DNA of 64,000 bases from assembly GCA_934435195.1 (NCBI GenBank), contig CAKSAJ010000005.1:81828-145827 (forward strand), read 5' to 3'. The stretch is from an uncultured Schaedlerella sp. (lineage in GTDB: Bacteria; Bacillota; Clostridia; Lachnospirales; Lachnospiraceae). Under the pieces are notes generated by a model that did not search any database, had not been told where the DNA came from, and saw nothing but the letters and a program-made list of their open reading frames with translations. Below are positions 50,504-59,847 of the stretch, one piece after another. The first letter of the stretch is position 1; the number at the start of each line of letters is the position of its first letter. Made by a program: the position numbers and the translations under genes.

Positions 50504-51514
50504 ATGGAACATTTAACAATTCCTGAAGGCTACTCGTCTCCTCTTACAATTCGCGAGACAGAAGTTGCTATCAAAGAAGTAAAAGACTATTTTGAACGTG
50601 CACTTGCGAAATCCTTGCATTTGACACGCGTTTCCGCCCCACTATTTGTCCGCCCGGAATCCGGACTGAATGATAATTTAAATGGAGTAGAAAGACCTGT
50701 TTCTTTCGGTATCAAAGAGCAGGACGATGCACCTGCAGAAATCGTTCATTCACTGGCCAAATGGAAACGATATGCATTAAAGCATTATAATTTTCATTCT
50801 GGAGAAGGACTCTACACCGACATGAGTGCCATTCGTCGTGATGAGGATACTGATAATATTCATTCTATTTATGTCGATCAATGGGATTGGGAAAAAGTCA
50901 TTTCCAAAGAAGAACGTAATACAGAAACTTTGGAATATACAGTAAGAAAAGTATTCAGTGCATTAAAAGAAACAGAAAACTATATTTCCAGACGTTATAA
51001 TTACATTGAGCCATTGTTGCCTGATGATATTTTCTTTGTAACTTCTCAGGAATTAGAGGATATGTATCCTGACAAAACACCAAAACAGCGTGAATATCTG
51101 ATCGCAAAAGCAAAAAAAGCGGTGTTTATCTCTCAGATTGGTAAAGAACTTGCTTCCGGAGAAAAACACGATGGACGTGCTCCTGACTATGATGACTGGG
51201 ATTTAAATGGTGACATCATCGTTTATTATCCGGTTTTGGATATTGCACTAGAGCTTTCTTCTATGGGAATTCGTGTTGATGAAGATTCACTTGCCCGCCA
51301 GCTTAAGCTTGCTGATTGTGAGGAACGTGCCAACCTTCCATTCCAGAAATCTCTTCTTAACAAAGAACTTCCTTACACTGTCGGTGGCGGTATCGGGCAG
51401 TCACGTATTTGTATGTATTACTTAAGAAAAGCACATATCGGTGAAGTACAGTCTTCTATCTGGCCTGAAGAAGTACTTCAATGTGCAAGAGAACATGGCA
51501 TTCAGTTATTGTAA
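50504..51514 (+). CDS. asnA: aspartate--ammonia ligase (ammonia-dependent asparagine synthetase)
   Basis: AsnA makes asparagine from aspartate, ammonia and ATP. It has 336 residues, a relative of class II aminoacyl-tRNA synthetases. VSAPLFVRPESGLNDNLNG, HSLAKWKRYALKHYNFHSGE, the SIYVDQWDWEKVI motif and the C-terminal TVGGGIGQSRICMYYLRKAH are diagnostic. AAAGGAG is seven bases upstream. It is monocistronic between its own promoter and a terminator. Confidence 0.97.
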   Translation: MEHLTIPEGYSSPLTIRETEVAIKEVKDYFERALAKSLHLTRVSAPLFVRPESGLNDNLNGVERPVSFGIKEQDDAPAEIVHSLAKWKRYALKHYNFHSGEGLYTDMSAIRRDEDTDNIHSIYVDQWDWEKVISKEERNTETLEYTVRKVFSALKETENYISRRYNYIEPLLPDDIFFVTSQELEDMYPDKTPKQREYLIAKAKKAVFISQIGKELASGEKHDGRAPDYDDWDLNGDIIVYYPVLDIALELSSMGIRVDEDSLARQLKLADCEERANLPFQKSLLNKELPYTVGGGIGQSRICMYYLRKAHIGEVQSSIWPEEVLQCAREHGIQLL

Positions 51515-51552
51515 TCTCTGTCATAATCGATACTTGCTTTGACTGATACAAT

Positions 51553-51597
51553 AAAAAATGGTAGGCAACACTTTTTGAAGTGTTATCTACCATTTTT
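51553..51597. terminator. bidirectional terminator
   Basis: AAAAAATGGTAG pairs with CTACCATTTTT, with an inner stem AACACTTTTTGAAGTGTT. It separates asnA from the converging glucokinase gene. Confidence 0.9.
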
Positions 51598-51630
51598 ATT
51601 ATCTTATATTATTTAAAATTCTTTGTAATT

Positions 51631-52566
51631 TTAGAATAATAATTTAACACATCCGTACATACCTGCATCATTTCCAAGTGTTGCAAGTGTCACTTTTGTC
51701 TCACGACATGCCTGGAATACTATTTCAGAATATTTTTTCTGGATTCCTTCAATAAGAATGTCTCCCGCTCTTGAAACACCTCCACCGATTACGAAAACCT
51801 CTGGGTCTACTACACCTGCTACATTTGCCAAAGCAGTTCCAAGCACTGTACAAAGCTTGTCAACCAGCTCTAACGCTACTTCATCTCCTTCTTTTGCTAC
51901 ATCAAAAATGTCTTTTGCTGTCAATGGATCAAAAGCTGTCAATTTTGTTGTTCTTGTCTCGGTCTGAAGTTTCTTCTTTGCCATACGTACAATTCCTGTA
52001 GCAGATGCATACTGTTCCAGACATCCCTTTCTTCCACAACCACAGCATTCTGTTTCCTCATCATCCATATGGATATGGCCAAGCTCTCCTCCGGCTCCAT
52101 TAGCTCCTGCAATAATTTTACCGCCAACGATGATTCCACCGCCCACACCTGTTCCAAGTGTGACCATAACAACATTCTGATATCCTTTTCCGCCACCTTG
52201 CCACATCTCACCAAGTGCAGCTACATTCGCATCATTTCCTGCCTTTACAAGAAGCCCTGTCTTCTCTTCCAGTTCTTTCTCAACATTTACAACATCCCAG
52301 CCAAGGTTTACACATTTATGTACTACACCTTCATTGTCAACCGGTCCCGGCACACCAAGTCCGATTCCCTGAACATCTTCTTTGTCAATGTTCTTTTCTT
52401 CCATCTTACCGAGTACAGATGCTGCAACATCATCCAAAATAGATGCTCCGTTATTCTCTGTATTTGTTTTGATCTCCCATTTTTCAAGAATCACACCGCT
52501 CATATCAAACAGACCAATTTTACAAGTAGTTCCCCCTACATCTACACCAAATCCATATTTTTTCAT
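51631..52566 (-). CDS. glk: ROK family glucokinase
   Basis: Glucokinase phosphorylates glucose at C6. It has 311 residues. GVDVGGTTCKIGLFDMSGVI is the phosphate-binding loop, GNDANVAALGEMWQG contains the catalytic Asp, TLGTGVGGGIIVGG follows, and the ROK zinc motif is TECCGCGRKGCLEQYASATG. Activity on glucose fits the nearby glgP-malQ pathway, which yields free glucose, although the genes are 5 kb apart. Other ROK sugar kinases cannot be fully excluded. Confidence 0.9.
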   Translation of the reverse strand: MKKYGFGVDVGGTTCKIGLFDMSGVILEKWEIKTNTENNGASILDDVAASVLGKMEEKNIDKEDVQGIGLGVPGPVDNEGVVHKCVNLGWDVVNVEKELEEKTGLLVKAGNDANVAALGEMWQGGGKGYQNVVMVTLGTGVGGGIIVGGKIIAGANGAGGELGHIHMDDEETECCGCGRKGCLEQYASATGIVRMAKKKLQTETRTTKLTAFDPLTAKDIFDVAKEGDEVALELVDKLCTVLGTALANVAGVVDPEVFVIGGGVSRAGDILIEGIQKKYSEIVFQACRETKVTLATLGNDAGMYGCVKLLF

Positions 52567-52662
52567 GCCTTTACCTCGCTGAATCTCTTTCAGTTTCCTT
52601 TCTTATTTTTTATTTATATTTTACCTAATTTGTTATATTTTCGTCAACCAATAACTTTGCTA

Positions 52663-53355
52663 TCATTTAACTATATTTTTGTTCTCATGCTCCTGTTTTT
52701 CGCGATCTACAAACATCATGATAAATGCAACAAATAAAATAGCCGAACAAATTAAAATAGCTCTTTCTTTCATTAGAATTACGAATTTATTTCCAATGAT
52801 AGCACCCATCACAAAGCATAAAATCACCCCATAATACAAAAGGCTTTTTTGCAAACAGCTTCTTTTTCTTGTTCTAAAAAAATCTGTCAGGTTCTGTGTT
52901 GCGCTTCGCAAATTACCAATGCACATAGTTGTCGCGATTCCATTGCCATGAATCTTACGAAAGCTTTCTACTTGAATTCCGCATGCAAAAGATGTAAGAC
53001 TGTTCGCCAGCGTATTCATATCCTGCGAAATAAAGCTTACACCTATAAGCACGATAGCCTCTGCCAATACAGAAAATTGCCTCCAGTGAAACAAACCTTC
53101 TTCATTACTCTTGTAACGAATCACTTCAGCCAGTGCAATTCCGATTGCAAATGCCATTACCGGAAAGAAATAATGTGCCGCCAGCCCCCATTCTTTCTGC
53201 GATAAATGAATTCCAAGCAAAAGCATATTTCCTGTCTGTGCATTTGCAAATACTTCGTCCCTGCACATATAGGAATATGCATCCATAAATCCTCCTGCAA
53301 CTGCAAGCACAATACCCAGTCGAATGGATTCCGACATTTGTTTCGAATGTTTCAT
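52663..53355 (-). CDS. YoaK/DUF1275 family membrane protein
   Basis: This 230-residue protein has about six hydrophobic segments and matches YoaK/DUF1275: SIRLGIVLAVAGGFMDAYSY, FANAQTGNMLLLGIHLSQKE and TTMCIGNLRSATQNLTDFF are the conserved boxes. The family has no established function. It follows the degV-type gene by 17 bases on the same strand, suggesting a two-gene unit. The C-terminal tail is charged and probably cytoplasmic. Confidence 0.88.
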   Translation of the reverse strand: MKHSKQMSESIRLGIVLAVAGGFMDAYSYMCRDEVFANAQTGNMLLLGIHLSQKEWGLAAHYFFPVMAFAIGIALAEVIRYKSNEEGLFHWRQFSVLAEAIVLIGVSFISQDMNTLANSLTSFACGIQVESFRKIHGNGIATTMCIGNLRSATQNLTDFFRTRKRSCLQKSLLYYGVILCFVMGAIIGNKFVILMKERAILICSAILFVAFIMMFVDREKQEHENKNIVK

Positions 53356-53372
53356 TTCTCTACACTTCTCTC

Positions 53373-54260
53373 TTAATTTTCTCGTTTTGTTCCCCAGAAA
53401 AACAATGCAACCGTTCCCGGGCCTGTATGACTTCCAATCGTGGTTCCAATGTCATTAATCATAACATTTCCTTTCAGATTCGGGAAATGCTCTTCAATCA
53501 TGTCTGCAACTTTTCTTGCATCTTCATAACATGCTGACTGGGACATAAAGCATTTGTCTGCATATTCTAATCCGTTCACGGCAAATTGCTCCATTTTCTT
53601 CACTGTTTCTTTGCTGACTTTTTTCTTTCCACGTATCTTAAATCTTGGAATTAATTTTCCCTCATTGCTTACATTTAACAATGGACAAATATCTAACGCT
53701 GTTCCAAACCATCCTGAAACTTTAGATATTCTTCCCCCTTTAATAAAAAATGTAAGGTCTGTTGTGAAAAACCAATGATGTACTTCCAGCTTATGTTCTT
53801 CAGCCCATGCAGCAACCTCATCGATGGATTTTCCTTCATCTCGCAAATCTGCCAGCTTATCCATCAAAAGTCCATATCCGGAAGATGCTGCAAGCGAATC
53901 AATAATATAAATCTTGCGGTCCGGATATTCTTCTTCGAGCATCTCTTTTGCTGTGCGTGCTGAATTCAATACTCCTGAAATTCCTGATGACAATGTCACA
54001 TGTAAAATGTCTTTTCCCTCTTCAAGAAATGGCCGGAAATATTCAACAAACTCGCCTACATTGATCTGTGAAGTTTTGGTATCAGCACCGTCCTGCATCT
54101 TTTTATAAAACTGCTTGAATGGCATAGACTGTCCAAAATCATCCGGATACTCTACTCCATCCATAAAATAGTGAAAACAAACATATGATATCTTTCGTTC
54201 TTCAAAAAATTCTTTTGGCATATCTGCCGTAGAACAACAACTTAAAATATACTCTCCCAT
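53373..54260 (-). CDS. DegV family fatty-acid-binding protein
   Basis: DegV/FakB proteins bind a fatty acid and present it to the FakA kinase for phosphorylation. The protein has 295 residues: ILSCCSTADMPKEFFEER opens, KTSQINVGEFVEYF and LHVTLSSGISGVLNSARTA form the lipid-headgroup pocket, and a C-terminal domain ends NDIGTTIGSHTGPGTVALFF. The usual fatty-acid-site TS-Q and H residues are present. FakA is not in this window. TGGAGGAAGTAGCAG precedes the ATG. Confidence 0.9.
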   Translation of the reverse strand: MGEYILSCCSTADMPKEFFEERKISYVCFHYFMDGVEYPDDFGQSMPFKQFYKKMQDGADTKTSQINVGEFVEYFRPFLEEGKDILHVTLSSGISGVLNSARTAKEMLEEEYPDRKIYIIDSLAASSGYGLLMDKLADLRDEGKSIDEVAAWAEEHKLEVHHWFFTTDLTFFIKGGRISKVSGWFGTALDICPLLNVSNEGKLIPRFKIRGKKKVSKETVKKMEQFAVNGLEYADKCFMSQSACYEDARKVADMIEEHFPNLKGNVMINDIGTTIGSHTGPGTVALFFWGTKREN

Positions 54261-54366
54261 CTGCTACTTCCTCCATGTTATCACTTACGTTGTTTCCTAT
54301 TATAAAGCATTTACCATAAAAGACAATTCCTTTTTTCTTTCTCTTTTAAGTTCGTATAAACTGACC

Positions 54367-54478
54367 TTGTGAAAAACACAACGTTAAAATTTTATCGTTA
54401 CATTGCATAAAATTTAACAAACTATTTTTTAGATTTTTGTGCATTTTTCTTGCTTTTTTTTAGATTATCGCATAAAAT
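54367..54478 (+). promoter_or_regulatory. hydrogenase operon promoter with Rex-like sites
   Basis: TTGCTT (54450-54455), 17 bases, TAAAAT (54473-54478) is the best promoter. Upstream are TTGCATAAAATTTAACAA (54403-54420), an 18-mer with one perfect and one imperfect Rex half-site, and TTGTGAAAAACACAA (54367-54381), a 5+5 dyad. NADH control through Rex is a plausible but unproven inference; both sites lie upstream of the -35 rather than over the promoter. Confidence 0.4.
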
Positions 54479-54554
54479 AAACTTAATCAAGTTTACGTGT
54501 TACATATTATGCGTATATACATTTGTAATTTATTTATGAAAAGGAGAATTTGAT

Positions 54555-56387
54555 ATGAGTAGATTAGAAATCCCTACCCCTATCCGGGCTCAGGTCGTTG
54601 TTGAAGGACTCTATCGTGATCTGGAACGTCGAATCGAATCCAGCCCTCCAGGACTTTGTCCTGTAGATATGACTCGTGCCTTTCTTGAAATGTGTCACAC
54701 TCAATCCTGTGGAAAATGTGTCCCTTGCCGTGTCGGTCTCTGGCAATTAAAAAACCTCTTGACAGATGTTTTAAATGGCGAAGCTACCATGCAGACATTA
54801 GATGAAATGATGGAGCTTGCTACTTCTATTATGGAAAGTGCTGACTGTCCGATTGGATACGAAGCTGCTCATATGGTCTACAAAAGTTTATTAGGCTGTC
54901 GTGAAGATTATGAAGAGCATATTCGTCAGGGAAGATGTACATGCCAGTATACTCAGCCGGTTCCTTGTGTATCGCTTTGTCCTGCACATGTTGACATTCC
55001 TGGTTATATCGCACTTGTAAAAGCAGGTCGTTACGCAGATGCTATCCGCTTAATCAGAAAGGATAACCCATTCCCTACAACCTGCGGTTTTATCTGCGAG
55101 CATCCTTGTGAAGCACGTTGCCGCCGTAATATTGTTGACGATGCTGTCAATATCCGCGGTCTCAAGCGTGTAGCAGCTGACTTTGCAGGCGAAGTTCCAC
55201 CTCCGGTCTGTTCACCATCCACAGGTAAACGAATTGCTGTTGTAGGTGGAGGTCCGGTTGGACTAAGTGCTGCATATTTTCTGCAATTAATGGGACATCA
55301 GACACATGTATTTGAGATGCTTCCAAAATTAGGTGGTATGCTTCGCTATGGTATCCCTAATTATCGTCTTCCTAAAGACCGTCTGGATGATGATATTAAT
55401 GCAATCTTAAAAACAGGTGTCGAAGTTGAATATGGTAAACGAATCGGTAAAGATATGACTATCCAGAGTCTTCGTGAAGATTATGACGCTGTCCTGATTG
55501 CAATCGGAGCAAGTACAGATAAAAAACTTGGTATCGAAGGTGAGAATGCAGACGGAGTCCTCTCCGCAGTTCGTTTCCTCCGTGATGTCGGGGAAGGAAC
55601 ACCTGCAAATCTTGAGGGACAGGAAGTTGCTGTTATTGGTGGCGGTAATGTATCTATGGATGCAGTCCGCACTGCAAAACGTCTCGGTGCCAAAAAGGTA
55701 AGCATTGTATATCGTCGTCGTACAGCTGATATGACAGCTCTTGCAGCTGAAATTGAAGGGGCTATCGCTGAAGGAATTGAAGTGCAGACTTTGATGGCTC
55801 CATCCAAAATCCAGGTAGATGACAATAATCATGTAACCGGTATTTATGTTACTCCGCAAATGATCAGCAAGATTAAAGACGGACGTGCAAGTGTACGACC
55901 GACAGGAGAAGAAGACGTATTTATTCCTTGTCAGACACTGATCGTTGCCATCGGACAAGATATCGAATTTCAGCATTTTGAAGAAGCTGGTGTACCTGTT
56001 CAGCGCGGTAAAATTCAGACTGCAACATCCGGTGGATTTGATAATATTCCTGGCGTATTTGCCGGTGGAGACTGTGCATCCGGTCCTGCAACTGTAATCA
56101 AAGCAATTGCAGCTGCTAAAGTAGTCGCAGCAAACATTGATGAATATCTTGGATATCATCATATCATCAGCTGTGATGTTGAGATTCCGGAACCAGAACT
56201 TTGTGATCGTAAACCTTGCGGAAGAGTAAACTTAACGGAACGTGAAGCAGGTGAACGCGTCTGCGACTTTGATGGTGTTGAAAACTGTATGTCCAAAGCT
56301 GAGGCAGATCAAGAAGCCGAACGTTGTCTGCGCTGTGATCACTTCGGTTATGGAAGCTTCAAAGGAGGTCGAGAAACATTATGGTAA
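54555..56387 (+). CDS. NuoF-like/GltD-like iron-sulfur flavoprotein partnered with [FeFe] hydrogenase
   Basis: This 610-residue fusion begins with a domain like the C-terminus of NuoF/HydB (HTQSCGKCVPCRVGLWQLKN, then ADCPIGYEA, four Cys for one [4Fe-4S]). It continues as a GltD/NfnB-type reductase: N-terminal cluster cysteines in CVSLCPAHVDIPGY and CGFICEHPCEARCRR, FAD fold KRIAVVGGGPVGLSAAYFL, NAD(P) fold VAVIGGGNVSMDAVRTAKRL and FAGGDCASGPATVIKAI. A last CLRCDHFG may hold another cluster. The FMN/NADH domain of full NuoF is absent. The stop overlaps the hydrogenase start by seven bases, so the two are almost certainly subunits of one NAD(P)H-linked complex. Confidence 0.88.
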   Translation: MSRLEIPTPIRAQVVVEGLYRDLERRIESSPPGLCPVDMTRAFLEMCHTQSCGKCVPCRVGLWQLKNLLTDVLNGEATMQTLDEMMELATSIMESADCPIGYEAAHMVYKSLLGCREDYEEHIRQGRCTCQYTQPVPCVSLCPAHVDIPGYIALVKAGRYADAIRLIRKDNPFPTTCGFICEHPCEARCRRNIVDDAVNIRGLKRVAADFAGEVPPPVCSPSTGKRIAVVGGGPVGLSAAYFLQLMGHQTHVFEMLPKLGGMLRYGIPNYRLPKDRLDDDINAILKTGVEVEYGKRIGKDMTIQSLREDYDAVLIAIGASTDKKLGIEGENADGVLSAVRFLRDVGEGTPANLEGQEVAVIGGGNVSMDAVRTAKRLGAKKVSIVYRRRTADMTALAAEIEGAIAEGIEVQTLMAPSKIQVDDNNHVTGIYVTPQMISKIKDGRASVRPTGEEDVFIPCQTLIVAIGQDIEFQHFEEAGVPVQRGKIQTATSGGFDNIPGVFAGGDCASGPATVIKAIAAAKVVAANIDEYLGYHHIISCDVEIPEPELCDRKPCGRVNLTEREAGERVCDFDGVENCMSKAEADQEAERCLRCDHFGYGSFKGGRETLW

Positions 56388-58120
56388 ATATTACGATTGA
56401 TAACCAAAAAATCTCCGTACCGGAAGGTACAACCATTATGGAAGCGGCTGCATCCATCGGCATCCAGATTCCAAAACTTTGCTATTTAAAAGGCATTAAC
56501 GATATCGCAGCCTGTCGTGTCTGTGTTGTCGAGCGCGAAGGAATGGATCGTCTTATGACCTCCTGCAATAACGTTGCGATAGAAGGCATGGTTATTTACA
56601 CAAACAGTCCTAAAGTGCGTGATGCCCGTAAAAAAACGGTACAGCTTATCTTATCTCAGCATGATTGCCAGTGTGCAACTTGTGTCAGAAGCGGAAACTG
56701 TACATTACAGAAAATCGCAAATGATTTGAACATCCTTGATGTTCCATACAAACAAAGACTGGAAGATTTTCCATGGGAAAAGGATTTCCCTTTCATCCGC
56801 GATTCAAAAAAATGTATTAAATGTATGCGCTGCATCCAGATTTGTGATAAAATTCAGGATTTACATATCTGGGATGTGACAAGTACCGGTTCTAGAACAA
56901 CAGTAAATGTAAGAGGAAACAAAAAGATTTCTGATGTATCTTGTTCACTTTGTGGACAGTGCATTACACATTGCCCTGTTGGTGCACTTCACGAAAGAGA
57001 CGATACAGAAAAAGTATTCCGTGCCATTGCCGATCCAAATAAGGTAGTTGTTGCACAGGTTGCTCCTGCCGTACGTGCCGCATGGGGTGAAGCTCTCGGA
57101 TTATCTCGTGAAGAGGCAACTGTAGGAAAAATCATGGATTCACTCAAACGTCTTGGTGTAGATTATGTATTTGATACAACATTCTCTGCTGACCTGACCA
57201 TTATGGAAGAAGGAAATGAATTCCTGCAGAGATTTACAAAAGGCGAATTAAAATTACGTCCAATGTTTACATCCTGCTGCCCTGGATGGGTTCGATTTAT
57301 CAAATCGCAATACCCTCATCTGGTTCCACAGTTGTCAACTGCAAAATCTCCACAGCAGATGTTTGGTGCAGTCATGAAAACTTATTTTGCTGAATCAATT
57401 GGCGTAAAACCGGAAAATATTTACACACTTTCCATCATGCCTTGCGTTGCTAAAAAAGGCGAACGCAACATGGAACTGTTCTATAAAGAATATGCCGGAA
57501 ATGATATTGATGCGGTTCTTACAACACGTGAACTTACACGTATGATCCGTTCTTCACACATTTCACCTTCTACATTAGTAGACCGTGAATGCGACCCACT
57601 TATGAAAGAAGGAAGCGGTGCCGGTGTAATCTTTGGTGCAACCGGAGGTGTTATGGAGGCAGCTCTTCGTTCTGCCCACTATCTTGTGACAGGTAAAAAC
57701 CCAGAACCGGATGCGTTTAAAATTGTACGAAGCCCATCTTTTGAAACAGGTGTTATAGAGGCTGTGGTACAACTTGGCAGTGCAACTGTAAAAGCTGCTG
57801 TTGTCAGCGGACTCGGCAATACACGTAAATTACTCGAAGCAATCGAACACGGCGAAGTACACTATGACTTCGTAGAAGTTATGGCATGTCCTGGCGGATG
57901 CGTTGGAGGTGGCGGTCAGCCAATCCATGACGGAGAAGAACTTGCCCATGAACGTGGTGAAAATCTCTACTTCCTGGATGCTAATGCACCACTTCGTTTC
58001 TCTCATGAGAATCCGGATGTATTGAAGCTGTATGCTGATTATATGGAGAAACCATTATCTCACAAATCACACATGCTTCTTCATACAGACCATAATGCAT
58101 GGGAAATGCCAAAAGCTTAA
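56381..58120 (+). CDS. hydA: [FeFe] hydrogenase, CpI-like domain architecture
   Basis: This enzyme makes or oxidises H2. It has 579 residues. A [2Fe-2S] domain (LCYLKGINDIAACRVCVVE) is followed by the His-Cys cluster (HDCQCATCVRSGNC), two [4Fe-4S] clusters (CIKCMRCIQICDK and CSLCGQCITHCPVGA) and the H-cluster domain: L1 TSCCPGW near 297, L2 MPCVAKKGE near 352 and L3 MACPGGCVGGGGQP near 500. All H-cluster ligands are present. Overlap with the upstream GltD-like gene points to a group A2-like hydrogenase in which NAD(P)H exchanges electrons with H2 production. Maturases HydEFG are not in this window. Confidence 0.95.
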   Translation: MVNITIDNQKISVPEGTTIMEAAASIGIQIPKLCYLKGINDIAACRVCVVEREGMDRLMTSCNNVAIEGMVIYTNSPKVRDARKKTVQLILSQHDCQCATCVRSGNCTLQKIANDLNILDVPYKQRLEDFPWEKDFPFIRDSKKCIKCMRCIQICDKIQDLHIWDVTSTGSRTTVNVRGNKKISDVSCSLCGQCITHCPVGALHERDDTEKVFRAIADPNKVVVAQVAPAVRAAWGEALGLSREEATVGKIMDSLKRLGVDYVFDTTFSADLTIMEEGNEFLQRFTKGELKLRPMFTSCCPGWVRFIKSQYPHLVPQLSTAKSPQQMFGAVMKTYFAESIGVKPENIYTLSIMPCVAKKGERNMELFYKEYAGNDIDAVLTTRELTRMIRSSHISPSTLVDRECDPLMKEGSGAGVIFGATGGVMEAALRSAHYLVTGKNPEPDAFKIVRSPSFETGVIEAVVQLGSATVKAAVVSGLGNTRKLLEAIEHGEVHYDFVEVMACPGGCVGGGGQPIHDGEELAHERGENLYFLDANAPLRFSHENPDVLKLYADYMEKPLSHKSHMLLHTDHNAWEMPKA

Positions 58121-58175
58121 ATAACTTTTTAACACAATATTAATTTTTAAACCAAATCTAACCCTTCATATTTAT

Positions 58176-58221
58176 AAAAAAGAGGCGCATATCCGTTTCA
58201 ATAACGGCTGCGTCTCTTTTT
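58176..58221. terminator. bidirectional terminator
   Basis: AAAAAGAGGCGCA pairs with TGCGTCTCTTTTT, with inner CCGTT/AACGG. It ends the hydrogenase unit and faces the converging rhodanese-TtcA gene. Confidence 0.88.
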
Positions 58222-58248
58222 ATGACTCTTTATTTATTTCCTTTTATT

Positions 58249-59397
58249 CTACTCTTCATCATATGTATCTAAGAAATGATGCTTCACACCATGCTCTTTA
58301 TATGCCACAATTGTACTTAAATTCACATTCTCGACACTTTTAAAAATATTTCCTTCAACATATTTGTTTGTCTTTTTCAATTCCTGGATAAGTGCCTTGA
58401 TTTCCATTCTCTTTGACTGATTTTCTTCGTTATTACATGTTGTGCATGTATCCGTAAATTTGCAGGCACACTGAATAAAATGCAAATTATTATAATCTCT
58501 CCACGCTTTAATACTATCCTCTCGAACCAGATATAACGGACGAATCAATTCCATTCCCTCAAAATTTGTACTGTGAAGCTTCGGCATCATCGTCTGAACC
58601 TGTGCCCCGTACAACATTCCCATCAAAATTGTCTCGATAACATCGTCATAATGATGCCCCAGAGCAATTTTATTGCATCCTAATTCTTTTGCATAACTGT
58701 ACAAATGTCCTCTTCTCATTCGTGCACACAAATAGCATGGTGATTTTTCTATATTGTATACAGAATCAAAAATGTCTGATTCGAACACCGTGATCGGCAC
58801 TTTCAGCTTTCTTGCATTTTCCTCAATAACCTGTCTGTTTGCAGGACTGTATCCCGGATCCATAACAAGAAATTTTACATCAAACTGAAACTTATTATGT
58901 CTCTTCAATTCCTGAAACAACTTTGCCATTAGCATGGAATCCTTACCACCAGAAATACAAACTGCGATTCGATCGCCTTCTTTTACCAATTCGTACTGAT
59001 TGATTGCTTTTGTAAATTTGCTCCAGATTGGTTTATGAAATTTCTTTCGGATACTCTGCTCCACATCTGCACAGATGTCATCTGCTTCCTGCTGCTTCAT
59101 CGTATCCAATAACCATGCAATGTAACCTCCTTGAAGACTCACCGCATCATATCCTTCTTCGCACAATGCTTCTGCTACATCGACACTAACACGTCCTCTC
59201 GCACAGCATATTACAAGTTTTTTCTCTCTTGAGAATACTCCTTCTGTCTGATTCTCTATCACTTTTTCTATCTCTTCTGCTGACATATGAACCGCATTCG
59301 GAATACATCCATGCGATATCTCAGTCTCATCTCGCATATCAATAATCTGATAACTGTCTTGATTCAGATTTCTTAACTCCTGTACTGTAATTTCCAT
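58249..59397 (-). CDS. rhodanese-TtcA fusion, probable tRNA thiolation enzyme
   Basis: This 382-residue fusion has an N-terminal rhodanese domain (about 1-100; YQIIDMRDETEISHGCIPNA; active-site loop VICCARGRVSV with the persulfide Cys). A TtcA/TtuA-like PP-loop ATPase follows: IAVCISGGKDSMLMAKLFQ, the CYLC pair in KSPCYLCARMRRG, GHHYDDVIETILMGMLYG and a C-terminal Cys-rich segment (CACKFTDTCTTC). TtcA makes 2-thiocytidine at C32 of tRNAs with a [4Fe-4S] cluster; here the attached rhodanese may supply sulfur directly. The precise tRNA site is unknown. Monocistronic. Confidence 0.88.
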   Translation of the reverse strand: MEITVQELRNLNQDSYQIIDMRDETEISHGCIPNAVHMSAEEIEKVIENQTEGVFSREKKLVICCARGRVSVDVAEALCEEGYDAVSLQGGYIAWLLDTMKQQEADDICADVEQSIRKKFHKPIWSKFTKAINQYELVKEGDRIAVCISGGKDSMLMAKLFQELKRHNKFQFDVKFLVMDPGYSPANRQVIEENARKLKVPITVFESDIFDSVYNIEKSPCYLCARMRRGHLYSYAKELGCNKIALGHHYDDVIETILMGMLYGAQVQTMMPKLHSTNFEGMELIRPLYLVREDSIKAWRDYNNLHFIQCACKFTDTCTTCNNEENQSKRMEIKALIQELKKTNKYVEGNIFKSVENVNLSTIVAYKEHGVKHHFLDTYDEE

Positions 59398-59494
59398 CTT
59401 TATAATTCCTTCTCTATATGATGTCTTCTATCAAATATACCTTTAACATCCTACCATGTTTTGAGGATTACGGCAACTGTGGGTTTGCTATTTA

Positions 59495-59699
59495 GTTCAC
59501 GACAGCCTCCAAACAAAAAAAGAGTATGCTCTCCTGCTCAGCTTCGTCGGGCAAGCCCGACTCCAATTTTCTGGATTGCATAGTCTTTTCTTTCTTGGAG
59601 GTATACCGTAATTGAAATAGGTGGAGGGATGAGGTGATTTACTTTTCTGGTATCTGATGTATCTATATCCTGGGTTTATTTGCTGTCGCAGATGCTTTT
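59495..59699. repeat. repeat copy 1 (downstream side of the two-component system)
   Basis: About 200 bases match 62025-62216 in the same orientation at roughly 85% identity, apart from a 13-base insertion here. A stem-loop lies inside: AAGAGTATGC (imperfect) with GCATAGTCTTTT, enclosing GTCGGGCAAGCCCGAC. The conserved word TTTTCTGGTATCTGATGTAT and the following TATATCC mark the right half. A 31-codon minus-strand frame at 59806-59711, beginning MNFYSDSVSGKNLRRKH and ending CRCNCT, adjoins it and may belong to the same element. The rest of 59398-59847 holds no gene I can support. Confidence 0.75.
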
Positions 59700-59847
59700 C
59701 AACCTACCTGTCATGTACAATTGCATCTACATCCCACATTTTCTATGACATAAGGATGCTTCCTTCGTAAATTTTTCCCACTGACGGAGTCTGAATAGAA
59801 ATTCATATCCAATATTTTTCTCAGAGACGCTTATCCAACTTAATGAA

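Noticed and set aside
55407..56162. 251-codon minus-strand frame
   Set aside because: Antisense to the flavoprotein; a shadow of its codon bias.
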